49,908 bases of DNA from CAZDFU01 sp964504985 (GCA_964504985.1 CAZDFU010000006.1:1-49908), one strand, 5' to 3'; counted from the first letter of the stretch, positions 23,879 through 32,727 are shown. The notes: a model not told the origin generated them from the letters alone. Made by a program: numbers and translations.

Positions 23879-25520
23879 TATAAAAGACTTGGGCTATTCT
23901 GTAACTGATATAGTTTTATCTATTCCCAAAAATTCTTCTTTTGGTGACTATAGTACGAATTTGCCTCTACAGCTTGCTAAACTAAAAACAGATAATAGTA
24001 AGCAGAACCCTAAAGAGATTGCTAATAATATTTTAGAAAAATTTGGCCTCCCTGATTTTTTGGAAAAGGCAGAAGTTGCCGGCAGCGGGTTTATCAATTT
24101 TTTTATAAGTGATAAAGAATTATTAAAAAATTTTGCTGATTTAGATATCCTTAAAAAAGCAGACAAAGAAAAAAAGATCCTGGTTGAATATGGACATGTT
24201 AACCCTTTGAAAGAAATACATATAGGCCACCTTAGGACATTTATTTTAGGGGAGAGTATATGCAGGGCTTTGGAATCACTTGGACATGAAGTTTTTAGAG
24301 GAAATTACCAGGGGGATATTGGGCTTCATATAGCAAAGGCCATCTGGGGTATTAATAAATTGGGCCTGCCAACTACAGAGCTTAGTTTGAAAGATAAGGC
24401 TAATTTTCTTGGGAGAGCTTATGCTGAGGGTAACAGCTCTTATGAAGTTGATTTGGAGGCAAAAAAAGAAATAGATCAGATTAATATCAGCCTTTACCAA
24501 AAAAATCCGCAATATAAAGAAGTTTACGCTCTTGCCCGCAATTGGAGTTTGGCCTATTTTGAGCCTATTTATGAGTTATTGGGAATAAAATATGACCGCT
24601 TCTTTTTTGAAAGTGAGGTATTTGAGGAAGGTAAAAAGGTTGTTTTGGAAAATTTGGGAAAAGTTTTCGAAGAAAACGCAGGAGCAGTTATTTTCCCCGG
24701 AGAAAAATATGGCCTTCATAACAGGGTATTTATCACCCAGGCAGGTAATCCCACATATGAGGGCAAGGAGATGGGTTTGGCTCAGCTTGAATATGATACT
24801 TTCAATTACGCAGACTCAATTCATGTAGTTGCTTCTGAGCAGGAAGGATATTTTCAGGTGGTATTTAAAGCAATTGAAATGGTTTTTCCTTATCTTAAAG
24901 GTAAAAAATACCATCTGTCTTATGGAGTGGTTGACTTAAAGGAAGGTAAGATGTCCTCAAGAACTGGAAATGTTGTTACAATAAATGATTTAGCGGCTGT
25001 GGTATCTGAGAAAGTCAGGGAGGTGATGAAGAATTCCAGGTTGGGAATTGATCAGGAAGTTGTGAGCAAGGTTGCCCTGGGAGCAATTAAGTTTTCCTAC
25101 CTTAAATTTTCTCCTGTTCCTAATATTGTTTTTGACCTTGAACAATCGGTTTCTTTAGAGGGGGACAGCGGGCCTTATGTTCAATATACTTATGCCAGGA
25201 TTCAATCAGTGTTAAGAAAAAGCCAAAAGGAATTAATGGGTAATATTTCCGAAGTGGATTTGGTAAAGCAGGAAAGAAATCTTCTTAGGCAACTGTTTTA
25301 CTTTCAGGGAATTATTGAGGAAGTGGCTAAAACTTACCATCCTAATTTACTGGCTGTGTATTTATTGGATCTTGCACGCCTTTATAACCTGTTTTATCAG
25401 GAATGCAGGATTATAGATTCAGAAAAGGAAGAATTCAGGTTAAAATTATCATCTGAAGTAGGGAAGATTTTAAAAAAAGGATTGTATCTTTTAGGGATAG
25501 AAGCCCCAGAAAGGATGTAA
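23841..25520 (+). CDS. argS: Arginyl-tRNA synthetase
   Basis: Charges tRNA-Arg; 559 residues, normal length. An N-terminal Add-1 domain is followed by the class I HIGH motif in EIHIGHLRTF (about residue 125), then QGDIGLHIAKAIW. The KMSKS-equivalent loop is GKMSSRTGNVV. The DALR anticodon-binding domain closes the protein (YVQYTYARIQSVLRK; RIIDSEKEEFRLKLSSEVGKILKKGL). Its start lies within the end of comEC (38 bp), and the metallophosphoesterase ATG follows immediately after the stop. Confidence 0.97.
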   Translation: MVKQKILEGLTASIKDLGYSVTDIVLSIPKNSSFGDYSTNLPLQLAKLKTDNSKQNPKEIANNILEKFGLPDFLEKAEVAGSGFINFFISDKELLKNFADLDILKKADKEKKILVEYGHVNPLKEIHIGHLRTFILGESICRALESLGHEVFRGNYQGDIGLHIAKAIWGINKLGLPTTELSLKDKANFLGRAYAEGNSSYEVDLEAKKEIDQINISLYQKNPQYKEVYALARNWSLAYFEPIYELLGIKYDRFFFESEVFEEGKKVVLENLGKVFEENAGAVIFPGEKYGLHNRVFITQAGNPTYEGKEMGLAQLEYDTFNYADSIHVVASEQEGYFQVVFKAIEMVFPYLKGKKYHLSYGVVDLKEGKMSSRTGNVVTINDLAAVVSEKVREVMKNSRLGIDQEVVSKVALGAIKFSYLKFSPVPNIVFDLEQSVSLEGDSGPYVQYTYARIQSVLRKSQKELMGNISEVDLVKQERNLLRQLFYFQGIIEEVAKTYHPNLLAVYLLDLARLYNLFYQECRIIDSEKEEFRLKLSSEVGKILKKGLYLLGIEAPERM

Positions 25521-26519
25521 ATGTTTAAAAGACATTCGGGAAAAAGATCTAGTAATCCACTGTTTGTTATATTTAGAGTGGGTTTAAGCCTTAGTATGTT
25601 TGCCTTGCTTTTGGGCGGAGTTTATTCTGCCTACAAACACTTTTCAGGACTGGATCCTTTGAAATTAGATCCTAAAGCAATTGCTGCTAACTTGGTAAAT
25701 GTTAAAAATCCCCAGGATGTTTTGGGGGTTTTATCCTCATTTAAAGTTGTCCAAAATCCAACCAACCAACCACCGGACACTAAAACTCAAATCAGCGCAA
25801 AAGTTGTTTTAAAGTTTCTGGTTTTAGCAGATTCACATAGTGATAATAATAATTTAAAAAAAGCCATATCCCAGGCAAAAGAAAAATATCCGGATATCCA
25901 ATTTATCATAGGGCTGGGGGATTATACTGAGGTTGGAACTTTAGAGGAGTTAAAATCAGCCAAAGCTGAGCTGGATTTATCTGGTTTGAGATATTTCTTA
26001 ATACCTGGTGACCATGATCTTTGGGATTCCAGAGATAAACAAAATATTCCTTCCACCAACTTCAAGCAAGTGTTTGGGCCAACTTATCAATCCTTTACTT
26101 CCGGCAATTTCAGGTTCATCCTGCTTTATAATAGCGATAATTATTTTGGTATGGGTGATGAGCAAATTAAGTGGTTAAGTACACAGTTAGAACAGGCAAA
26201 ACAGGATAAATCAGAAGTATTTGTTTTTGTGCATGAACCTCTTTTTCATCCATCCTCTGATCATATAATGGGAAGGGTGGAAAAAGATCTTAAACTTCAG
26301 GCAAAAAATCTGATTTATCAGTTAAAAGAGGGCGGTGTTAAAAAGATTTTTGCAGGAGATATTCATTATTTTAGTGAATATAGGGAAGTGGAAACAAATT
26401 TATCCATGACAACAATTGGAGCAACCAGTATTGAACGGAACCCTCAGGCCCCCAGATATGCAGTAGTTTCAGTGTTTGAGGATGGATCAGCTAAGGTGGA
26501 GGATGTGGAGATTAAATGA
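25521..26519 (+). CDS. Membrane-anchored calcineurin-like metallophosphoesterase
   Basis: 332 residues: an N-terminal membrane helix (about 14-36), a linker, then a calcineurin-like phosphoesterase fold. The metal-binding motifs are visible in order: LVLADSHSDNNN (DxH), GLGDYTE (GD), IPGDHDLWD (GDHD instead of the usual GNHE/D), FVFVHEPLFHP (H), FAGDIHYFSEY (GDIH instead of GHxH). The protein is predicted to act outside the membrane. The substrate (nucleotide, phospholipid or phosphoprotein) cannot be read. The ATG abuts the argS stop codon. Confidence 0.88.
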   Translation: MFKRHSGKRSSNPLFVIFRVGLSLSMFALLLGGVYSAYKHFSGLDPLKLDPKAIAANLVNVKNPQDVLGVLSSFKVVQNPTNQPPDTKTQISAKVVLKFLVLADSHSDNNNLKKAISQAKEKYPDIQFIIGLGDYTEVGTLEELKSAKAELDLSGLRYFLIPGDHDLWDSRDKQNIPSTNFKQVFGPTYQSFTSGNFRFILLYNSDNYFGMGDEQIKWLSTQLEQAKQDKSEVFVFVHEPLFHPSSDHIMGRVEKDLKLQAKNLIYQLKEGGVKKIFAGDIHYFSEYREVETNLSMTTIGATSIERNPQAPRYAVVSVFEDGSAKVEDVEIK

Positions 26520-26668
26520 GCTTGCTCGTCACAGCACAAAGCACCGTTCGACTAGAAGATACTGAATTATTTAGTATTTGCTCTAGTCTCACTATATGAA
26601 AATTTTGTGAATTAGAACTGCACACAAAATCTTCAAATTGCTTTGTTGCTTGTGACTTCGCTCGCTTT
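26518..26668 (+). repeat. 150-bp multi-hairpin element upstream of ndk
   Basis: An outer imperfect stem joins 26518-26542 and 26640-26665 (shared core GCTTTGT-GC-TGTGAC with two single-base bulges). It encloses two further hairpins: ACTAGA...TCTAGT at about 26551-26586 with an inner GATACT/AGTATT pairing, and GAAAATTTTGTG/CACAAAATCTTC at about 26598-26634. The arrangement resembles a MITE/BIME-type mobile repeat or a structured RNA. It also carries the -35 region of the ndk promoter. Confidence 0.5.
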
Positions 26669-26679
26669 TAGTATATAAT
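26650..26679 (+). promoter_or_regulatory. ndk promoter, leaderless arrangement
   Basis: Perfect -10 TATAAT (26674-26679) with a possible -35 TTGTGA (26650-26655). Six bases separate the -10 from the ATG at 26686, so the mRNA would start at the A of the start codon. Confidence 0.6.
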
Positions 26680-26685
26680 GTTTAG

Positions 26686-27213
26686 ATGGTTCAGCAGACG
26701 TTAATCATCATCAAACCAGATGGAGTAGCTGGGGGCTTTACTGAGGAGATTATTAATAGGTATAAAGCCTCAGGATTGGAAGTAGTTAAAAGGAAAGATA
26801 TGATGGCTCCAATGGATATTATAGAAAAACATTATCCTATGGATCCTGATTACTTAAAATCAATTGGTGAAAAAACCATTGCTGCAGGACAGGAAGTAAA
26901 ATCTGCTGAAGACCAGGGTAGAAAAGTAGTATCCTGGCTTAGGAAATTTATTACCTCAGGCCCTATTGTAGTTTTGTTGTTAGAGGGTGAAAATGCAGTT
27001 ACAACGGCGCGTAAAGTTACAGGTTTTACAGACCCAAAAGCAGCTGAAAAAGGTACCATCAGAGGAGATTTAGGTACAGATAGTATTTTGAAAGCAAACA
27101 GGGAAGAAAGACCAGTATATAATCTGATTCATGCTTCAGGTTCAGAAGAAGAGGCTAAAAAAGAAATAGAGCTGTGGTTTGGAAGTGATAGTGAAGCTAA
27201 CAATAACCTTTAG
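26686..27213 (+). CDS. ndk: Nucleoside diphosphate kinase
   Basis: Transfers the gamma phosphate from ATP to other NDPs, balancing nucleotide pools. 175 residues, against about 140 in most bacteria. The fold starts QTLIIIKPDGV; RGDLGTDSI corresponds to the RGDFG segment; the phosphohistidine is in NLIHASGS. The extra length is an insertion at about residues 45-85 (DPDYLKSIGEKT, DQGRKVVSWL), a variant seen in some CPR and archaeal forms. The gene stands alone, with its stop codon touching the 3' end of the convergent tRNA-Pro gene. Confidence 0.97.
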   Translation: MVQQTLIIIKPDGVAGGFTEEIINRYKASGLEVVKRKDMMAPMDIIEKHYPMDPDYLKSIGEKTIAAGQEVKSAEDQGRKVVSWLRKFITSGPIVVLLLEGENAVTTARKVTGFTDPKAAEKGTIRGDLGTDSILKANREERPVYNLIHASGSEEEAKKEIELWFGSDSEANNNL

Positions 27214-27285
27214 TCGGAGATCAGGGGGTCGCACCCTGCGCCTCTGCGTCCCGAACGCAGCGTTCTACTGCTGAACTAATCTCCG
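27214..27285 (-). tRNA. tRNA-Pro (CGG anticodon) with unusual elbow
   Basis: Minus strand: acceptor CGGAGAT/ATCTCCG with the C1-G72 pair typical of bacterial proline tRNA, D stem GTTC/GAAC, anticodon stem CTGCG/CGCAG with loop TTCGGGA (CGG), T stem CAGGG/CCCTG. The T loop is TGCGACC, with G where the universal U55 should be, and the 7-nt D loop AGCAGTA lacks the GG pair at 18-19. CCA is not encoded. The 3' end is directly next to the ndk stop. Confidence 0.9.
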
Positions 27286-27329
27286 GTACTGAAATTATAC
27301 CCTCATAGATGTTAAAATACTAATAGCTT

Positions 27330-27404
27330 GTCCCTGTAGCTCAGTTTGGATAGAGCACCTCGGTCCTAACGAGGGGGTCCCCAGTTCGAGTCTGGGCAGG
27401 GATG
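27330..27404 (+). tRNA. tRNA-Arg (CCT anticodon)
   Basis: A 75-nt cloverleaf: acceptor GTCCCTG/CAGGGAT with a terminal G-U pair, D stem GCTC/GAGC with GG in the loop, anticodon stem CCTCG/CGAGG with loop GTCCTAA (CCT, reading AGG), T arm CCCAG/CTGGG with the standard loop TTCGAGT, discriminator G. CCA is not encoded. It is 44 bp from tRNA-Pro on the opposite strand and may share a transcript with the sortase gene. Confidence 0.94.
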
Positions 27405-27432
27405 CTAATTGGGCAGATGGTTTGTTCAAAGC

Positions 27433-28110
27433 ATGACTAACCGTTTTAAAATAATTATAACCGTCAGGTTTTTTGGCTATCTGTTGCTGTTTACAGGTTT
27501 AATCAGTTCTGTATTTTTATTAGGGCCCTTGATACAGGCTGAATTTAGATACCAGGCTGATAAAGTGCTGGGTGTAAGAAGGACAGTTGTTAATGAAGCT
27601 GCTTCTGAGCTCACAGCAGGAAAGAGTGTAAATTTTGCTAATTTACACTCTGAAGGAAGTTCTATTGTGCCTGTTTCAACAGAATTTGGTATTGTGATTG
27701 AAAAAATTAATGCTAACGCCAGGATAATACCAGATGTAGATGCAGGAGATGAAAAAGCATATGTAGCAGCCTTACAAAAAGGGGTTGCCCAGGCATTAGG
27801 TTCAACTCCTCCCGGAGAACCAGGTAACTTATATCTTTTCTCTCATTCTACAGATGCACCCTGGAATATCATCCGTTATAATGCCATATTTTATCTTCTA
27901 AGAGAACTTGAAAAAGAAGACAGGGTGATTATTTTTTACAAGAATAGACGGTATGACTATATTGTTTATGATAAAACTATTGCTGAAGCAAGTGATATAT
28001 CTTACTTAACTAACCGGTACAACGAACCTGTTTTGACTTTACAAACTTGTGACCCGCCAGGTACCCTGCTTAAAAGATTGGTAATCAGGGCAAAACTTGT
28101 TAGTAGTTAG
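27433..28110 (+). CDS. Sortase
   Basis: A cysteine transpeptidase that joins surface proteins to the envelope or to each other. About 225 residues from the ATG at 27433; a TTG at 27409, five bases after tRNA-Arg, is an alternative start. One N-terminal membrane helix (about residues 8-35) is followed by the sortase barrel with the three active-site residues in order: His in LFSHSTDAP, Cys in LTLQTCDPPG, Arg in KRLVIRAKL. The small catalytic domain fits class D/E-like enzymes. No LPxTG-like substrate was found in the window by eye. It precedes a PEGA protein and mreB in an envelope-related block. Confidence 0.92.
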   Translation: MTNRFKIIITVRFFGYLLLFTGLISSVFLLGPLIQAEFRYQADKVLGVRRTVVNEAASELTAGKSVNFANLHSEGSSIVPVSTEFGIVIEKINANARIIPDVDAGDEKAYVAALQKGVAQALGSTPPGEPGNLYLFSHSTDAPWNIIRYNAIFYLLRELEKEDRVIIFYKNRRYDYIVYDKTIAEASDISYLTNRYNEPVLTLQTCDPPGTLLKRLVIRAKLVSS

Positions 28111-28123
28111 AATAGAGGTTATA

Positions 28124-29224
28124 ATGATTAAGCTAATGAGCAAAAGATTTATTATTACTATTGTAACCTTAATTGTGCTTGCCTCGGCAGCAGCAATTGT
28201 TATATTTTTTGCCAAAGGTTATACCATCTCTCCCCAGGAAAAAAGAATTGTAGGAACAGGTATCTTAAACGTTACATCAGAGCCTGATGCTGCCTCTGTG
28301 TTTGTGGATGGACGTTTAACTACAGCAACGGATGCAACCATCTCATCCCTGTCTCCCAAAACCTACACCATCAAAGTTATCAAAGAGGGTTTTATTCCCT
28401 GGGAAAAATCAGTTAAAATTTCAGAAGGGTTAGTAACCGAGCTTAAAATAACTCTTTTCCCAGCAATCCCCACAATTTACCCCCTAACTTTTACAGGTGT
28501 AGAAAATCCAGTGCTTTCTCCTGATGGGTCAAAGCTGGCTTATATAGTGCCTTCTGGAAAAAAGGCTGGCATCTGGGTTTGGACTCAGAGCCGTAACCAG
28601 CCAATTGCTTTTGCCAGATCTTCTGAACCACATCAAATTGCAGCAAATACTACAGCAGATTTTTCCAAATCAACCTTAAAATGGTCTCCGGACTCAAAAG
28701 AGCTTTTAGCAGTTACTGATCAGAACAATTTTATTTTAGATTCAGATAAACTAAATTCAGATCCCCGGGATATTACAGCAATGCTTCCTGCTCTAATGAA
28801 AACCTGGGAAGATGATATTAAGCTGAAAGATGCAGCCAGAATAGAAAGTATTAAGGATTTAAAATTGAGGAAAATTGCTTCAGATTCTGCTTCTTTGCAT
28901 TGGTCTCCTGATGAGACTAAATTTATGGCCTCTTCCAACGGTTCAGAAATAAAGGTCTATGATTTGGAAGACAAAAAAGAATACAGCTTACCTGATGCTG
29001 AATCCCATCTTTGGCTCCCTGATTCAAGGCATATAATATTGGTTGAAGGAAAAGAGATTTCTTTGGTTGATTTTGATGGTACAAATAAAGCTGTTATTTA
29101 TGCAGGTAATTTTTTGGACAGCTCCGTTTTCCCCTGGCCGGATTCTTCAAGGTTGGTGATTGTTAGCTCATTTCCCACGCCAACTGCCTCTGAGCCAAAT
29201 TTATACGGGGTAAACCTTAAATAG
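28124..29224 (+). CDS. PEGA-domain membrane protein with propeller-like repeats
   Basis: 366 residues from the ATG at 28124, chosen because GAGG lies 6-9 nt upstream; an in-frame TTG at 28097 overlaps the sortase gene. One N-terminal membrane helix (about 8-28) is followed by a PEGA domain (LNVTSEPDAASVFVDGRLTT to GFIPWEKSVKIS, about 45-115). The remainder has repeated blades of the form LSPDGSKLAYI, WSPDSKELL, WSPDETKFMAS, LPDSRHIIL, as in TolB/WD-like beta-propellers. It is probably extracellular. PEGA proteins often bind cell-surface material; the ligand is unknown. Confidence 0.85.
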   Translation: MIKLMSKRFIITIVTLIVLASAAAIVIFFAKGYTISPQEKRIVGTGILNVTSEPDAASVFVDGRLTTATDATISSLSPKTYTIKVIKEGFIPWEKSVKISEGLVTELKITLFPAIPTIYPLTFTGVENPVLSPDGSKLAYIVPSGKKAGIWVWTQSRNQPIAFARSSEPHQIAANTTADFSKSTLKWSPDSKELLAVTDQNNFILDSDKLNSDPRDITAMLPALMKTWEDDIKLKDAARIESIKDLKLRKIASDSASLHWSPDETKFMASSNGSEIKVYDLEDKKEYSLPDAESHLWLPDSRHIILVEGKEISLVDFDGTNKAVIYAGNFLDSSVFPWPDSSRLVIVSSFPTPTASEPNLYGVNLK

Positions 29225-29253
29225 CTGATTCTTTTTGATCCATTTAATATATC

Positions 29254-29282
29254 TTGTGACACGGTTTCTCTGTTGTTAAAAT
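29254..29282 (+). promoter_or_regulatory. mreB promoter
   Basis: -35 TTGTGA (29254-29259), 17-bp spacer, -10 TAAAAT (29277-29282), ending nine bases before the ATG at 29292; the mRNA leader would be two or three nucleotides. Confidence 0.6.
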
Positions 29283-29291
29283 GACTTCACT

Positions 29292-30308
29292 ATGTTCGGA
29301 TTCTCCAAACGTGTTGGTATTGATTTAGGTACTGCGAATAGTCTTGTTTATCTGGGAGGGGAAGGGATTGTTTTAAATGAGCCCACAGTGGTAGCTGTGA
29401 CTACAGATGACCACCGGGTTTTAGCAGTTGGTAATGAAGCCAGAGAAATGTTAGGCAGAACTCCTGGAAATATAATTGCCTCCCGTCCTTTAAGGGACGG
29501 AGTTATTGCTGATTTTGTTATAACCGAGGCCATGATCCGCTATTTTTTAGATAAAGTTTGTGGATCAAGCAGGCTTTTTAAGCCTGAAGTAATGGTTTGT
29601 GCGCCGGCCGGAGTAACTTCTGTTGAGAAGCGGGCAATTTTGGACGCCACTTTATCAGCTGGAGCAAAAACAGCCTTTTTAATCGATGAACCCCTAGCTG
29701 CTGCAATCGGAGCCAAAATTCCCATTGCAAACCCCTCTGGTAATATGATTATCGATATTGGAGGAGGTACAACAGAGGCAGCGGTTATCTGTTTAGGTGG
29801 AGTGGTGGTTCATTCATCAGTCAGGGTTGGGGGTAATAAGATAGACGAAGCTATTCAAAGTTACATCCGCAAAAAACATAACTTAATAATAGGAGAACGG
29901 ATGGCTGAGGAAGTAAAAATCAAAATAGGTTCAGCTACACAGCTAAAGCCAAGTGAGGTAGAAAAAATAGAGGTAAGAGGCAGGGATGCTTTCTCAGGTC
30001 TTCCTAAAACAGTTGAAGTAAGCTCAGATGAGGTAACTATGGCAATTTCAGATGTGGTACACAAAATTATTGGGGCAGCCAAAGGGGTTTTAGAGCAGAT
30101 TCCTCCTGAACTTGCCTCTGATATTATTGATAAGGGGATTGTAATGAGCGGCGGAACATCGCTTCTTAAGAATTTAGATAAGCTGTTAACTGATTCTTTA
30201 GGTGTACCAGTTTCACTAGCTGAAAATCCATTGCTTTGTGTGGCTCTTGGCACAGGAATGGCTCTTGATAATCTGGATTTATACAAAAGGTCAGTAAGCA
30301 AAAGGTGA
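29292..30308 (+). CDS. mreB: Rod-shape protein MreB
   Basis: A bacterial actin that directs cell-wall synthesis. 338 residues, the standard length. The phosphate-1 loop is GIDLGTANSLVYL, phosphate-2 is IIDIGGGTTEAAVI (about 155-170), and the adenosine motif is GIVMSGGTSLLKNLDKLL. It starts a run with two glycosyltransferases 12 and 6 bp apart, but mreC/mreD are not next to it. The N-terminus keeps the short amphipathic start (MFGFSKRVGID). Confidence 0.98.
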   Translation: MFGFSKRVGIDLGTANSLVYLGGEGIVLNEPTVVAVTTDDHRVLAVGNEAREMLGRTPGNIIASRPLRDGVIADFVITEAMIRYFLDKVCGSSRLFKPEVMVCAPAGVTSVEKRAILDATLSAGAKTAFLIDEPLAAAIGAKIPIANPSGNMIIDIGGGTTEAAVICLGGVVVHSSVRVGGNKIDEAIQSYIRKKHNLIIGERMAEEVKIKIGSATQLKPSEVEKIEVRGRDAFSGLPKTVEVSSDEVTMAISDVVHKIIGAAKGVLEQIPPELASDIIDKGIVMSGGTSLLKNLDKLLTDSLGVPVSLAENPLLCVALGTGMALDNLDLYKRSVSKR

Positions 30309-30320
30309 TAGAATTTAGAT

Positions 30321-31406
30321 ATGGTGATTGGTTTTGATGGTTCAAGATCGTTTATCAGTGTGCGTACTGGTACAGAAAACTACTCTTATCAACTGCTTAT
30401 ATCCCTTTCAAAAATTGATATAAAAAATCAGTATTTGATATATTTTAAAGATAAATTAAATGCTCAAAAAAGCTGGCCTTCTAATTTCCATTTTAAACAT
30501 ATAAACTTCAAAAGGTTTTGGACACAAGCAGGATTGGCAAGCAAGACTTTTAAAGATAACTTAGATGTGCTTTTTGTGCCTGCCCATACCTTGCCGGTTA
30601 TCCGGAAGTATAATTTAAAAACAGTAGTGACAGTCCATGATTTAGGCTCTGAATATTTACCAAAATCCCATCAGCTAAAACAAAGACTTTATCTATCATT
30701 TATGCAGAAAATTCAGTTAAAAGGAGCAAGTCATCTAATTGCAGTATCCCAAGCGACAAAAGATGATTTAGTCAAAAAAATAGGAATTAATCCTAAAAAG
30801 ATCTCAGTAATACATGAAGGTTACAACAGGCTGCTTTTTAAGCCAGTTAAAGCAGATATGTTAGTTAATGTTTTGAAGCAGTATGATCTTGTTCCTGGAA
30901 GTTATTTTTTGTTTGCCGGGACAGTGCAACCAAGAAAAAATCTTAAAAGACTAATTAAGGCTTTCTCATTATTTGGGGGGGCGGGAGAACCCATTGGTAA
31001 AGAGTTAGTAATTGTTGGCTCCAAGGGTTGGCTTAGTGATGATATTTATCAATTACCAAAAAAGCTGGGGATAGAGAAAAAAGTTAAATTTTTAGGTTAT
31101 GCACCTGATAAAGATTTACCAGCTCTTTATGGCGGGGCTATAGCTTTAGTTTTTCCTTCTCTTTTTGAGGGTTTTGGTTTGCCTATTTTGGAAGCTCAGG
31201 CTTGCGGAGTACCTGTTATCACATCTAATATCTCATCAATGCCAGAAGTGGCTGGTAAAGGGGCAATTCTGGTGGATCCGTATAGTATTGATGATATAGT
31301 TGAAGGTATGATTAAAGTTAATAACCTGGATATAAGAAAGAAATTAATTAAGGCAGGATTTGAGAATGTTAAAAGGTTTAGTTGGGAAAAGGCAGCAAGT
31401 ATTTGA
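30321..31406 (+). CDS. Glycosyltransferase family 4-type (GT-B)
   Basis: 361 residues with the GT-B fold. The acceptor half contains RTGTENYSYQLLISL and VTVHDLGSEYLPK. The donor half contains FLFAGTVQPRKNLKRLIKAF and the sugar-nucleotide signature SLFEGFGLPILEAQACGVPV (E-x7-E). Family members move a sugar from a nucleotide donor to a lipid or glycan in the cytoplasm. The protein stops at FSWEKAASI, about 8-10 residues earlier than relatives, which probably does not affect function. It lies between mreB and a WecG-type transferase. Confidence 0.92.
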   Translation: MVIGFDGSRSFISVRTGTENYSYQLLISLSKIDIKNQYLIYFKDKLNAQKSWPSNFHFKHINFKRFWTQAGLASKTFKDNLDVLFVPAHTLPVIRKYNLKTVVTVHDLGSEYLPKSHQLKQRLYLSFMQKIQLKGASHLIAVSQATKDDLVKKIGINPKKISVIHEGYNRLLFKPVKADMLVNVLKQYDLVPGSYFLFAGTVQPRKNLKRLIKAFSLFGGAGEPIGKELVIVGSKGWLSDDIYQLPKKLGIEKKVKFLGYAPDKDLPALYGGAIALVFPSLFEGFGLPILEAQACGVPVITSNISSMPEVAGKGAILVDPYSIDDIVEGMIKVNNLDIRKKLIKAGFENVKRFSWEKAASI

Positions 31407-31412
31407 GGATTT

Positions 31413-32120
31413 ATGAAAACAGAAGAAGTACTTGGTATAAAAATTGATGATGTTAATATGAGGGAAGCTCTGATGAAAATAGAAGAGTGGATATGGAATC
31501 CTGGAAAGCATTACATTGTCACCCCTAATCCTGAGTTTTTAGTGGCTGCACAAGAGGACGGAGAATTTAAAAAAATATTAAATAATGCAGATTTATCAAT
31601 CCCTGATGGCGCGGGTCTAAAACTTTCAGGCAAGATAAAAAACACACTGTCAGGGACAGATTTAATGAATAATTTAATCAGGCTTTCAGCAGAAAAGGCC
31701 TTCACAATAGGATTTTTGGGGGGTGAAAAAGGAGTAGCAGAAAGGCTGAAAGATTGCTTAAAGGGGGAATATCAAACTCTATCAGTTGTATTTGCTTCAA
31801 GCGGAGGCAGTATTGATAACCAAGGACGCGGGCTAAGTGATCCTAAGATAAAAATTCCACCTGTTGATATTTTATTTGTGGCTTTTGGTCATATTAAACA
31901 AGAAAAATGGATAGCAGGTAATTTTGAAAATACTCCTGCAAAAGTAATGATGGCAGTAGGGGGGGCATTTGATTATCTCTCAGGCAAGGTTCCCAGGGCT
32001 CCCAGGGTAATAAGGAATATGGGGTTTGAGTGGCTCTTTAGGTTGATAATACAGCCCCACAGGATAATAAGACAGATGGCCCTTTTAAAGTATCTCTGGT
32101 TATTGACTAAGAATAGGTAA
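31413..32120 (+). CDS. WecG/TagA/CpsF family glycosyltransferase (GT26)
   Basis: 235 residues covering the whole family fold: TPNPEFLVAAQEDGEF, IPDGAGL (catalytic-region Asp), FLGGEKGVAERL, FVAFGHIKQEKW and VGGAFDYLSGKVPRAPRVIR, ending in WLFRLIIQPHRIIRQ. TagA and WecG add N-acetylmannosamine(-uronate) to a lipid-linked GlcNAc in teichoic acid or enterobacterial antigen synthesis. The donor here is not known. It starts six bases after the preceding glycosyltransferase. Confidence 0.94.
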   Translation: MKTEEVLGIKIDDVNMREALMKIEEWIWNPGKHYIVTPNPEFLVAAQEDGEFKKILNNADLSIPDGAGLKLSGKIKNTLSGTDLMNNLIRLSAEKAFTIGFLGGEKGVAERLKDCLKGEYQTLSVVFASSGGSIDNQGRGLSDPKIKIPPVDILFVAFGHIKQEKWIAGNFENTPAKVMMAVGGAFDYLSGKVPRAPRVIRNMGFEWLFRLIIQPHRIIRQMALLKYLWLLTKNR

Positions 32121-32159
32121 AATGTGTTAAGCTGAAAATATAGTTTTGGATTCAAGTTT

Positions 32160-32663
32160 ATGATAATTACAAAAACAGATAAGGATTTAAACCCGGTATT
32201 AATGGAAGGGATAAAAAGCAGCATAAAAAATCCTTACTATTTGATTAAAGATAATGATCAGCTGATTTTTGTTATCTCTGCTGGCAAAAATGGCTCAGAA
32301 TTTAATAAAACCGTAGGTTATTTTAATAATTTTCCTGGAATGCAAACTTATCAGTGTTTATACGGGCAGGGAATCTTTGTAATGCAAAGAAATGACCGCG
32401 GAGAAGCAAAAGAGTTTAAGATAGTTAGTTTAAACCCAGGCAGGCAGGTTTTTGTTCCAGCGGGATGGGGAATATGTGTTTATAATACTGGTAATAGTTA
32501 TTTGGTAGTGCTAAGAAACAGTTTCCTTGATGATTCATGTTTAGATTCAAAACCAGTTATTGAGAAACAAGGGTTTAACTATTATGTTGTTGAAAAAAAA
32601 GGGGAAATAAGTTTTGAAGCAAATCCTAACTATAGTATCCACCCTCAAATTACTACTGAATAG
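32160..32663 (+). CDS. Cupin protein resembling archaeal-type glucose-6-phosphate isomerase
   Basis: 167 residues with a single cupin barrel. The pattern TYQCLYGQGIFVMQRND...NPGRQVFVPAGWGICVYNTGNS matches the G6P-isomerase cupin family, in which the corresponding stretch is VPPGWAHRTVNTGD. The metal-ligand histidines of that motif are not present here (WGICVYN), so isomerase activity is doubtful; a sugar-binding or epimerase-like role is possible. It is the last gene of the envelope block, 39 bp after the WecG-type gene, and converges with an HTH gene. Confidence 0.55.
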   Translation: MIITKTDKDLNPVLMEGIKSSIKNPYYLIKDNDQLIFVISAGKNGSEFNKTVGYFNNFPGMQTYQCLYGQGIFVMQRNDRGEAKEFKIVSLNPGRQVFVPAGWGICVYNTGNSYLVVLRNSFLDDSCLDSKPVIEKQGFNYYVVEKKGEISFEANPNYSIHPQITTE

Positions 32664-32727
32664 AATATGGCTTTAGGATAACATATTCAGTACCAATTAG
32701 CAGATAATATATGGATTTGCTAAACTT

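Noticed and set aside
31395..31412. TGA at the end of the glycosyltransferase as recoded glycine (code 25)
   Set aside because: Reading through gives a frame into the next gene's ATG region only briefly, and TGA ends other genes normally, so the standard code fits.
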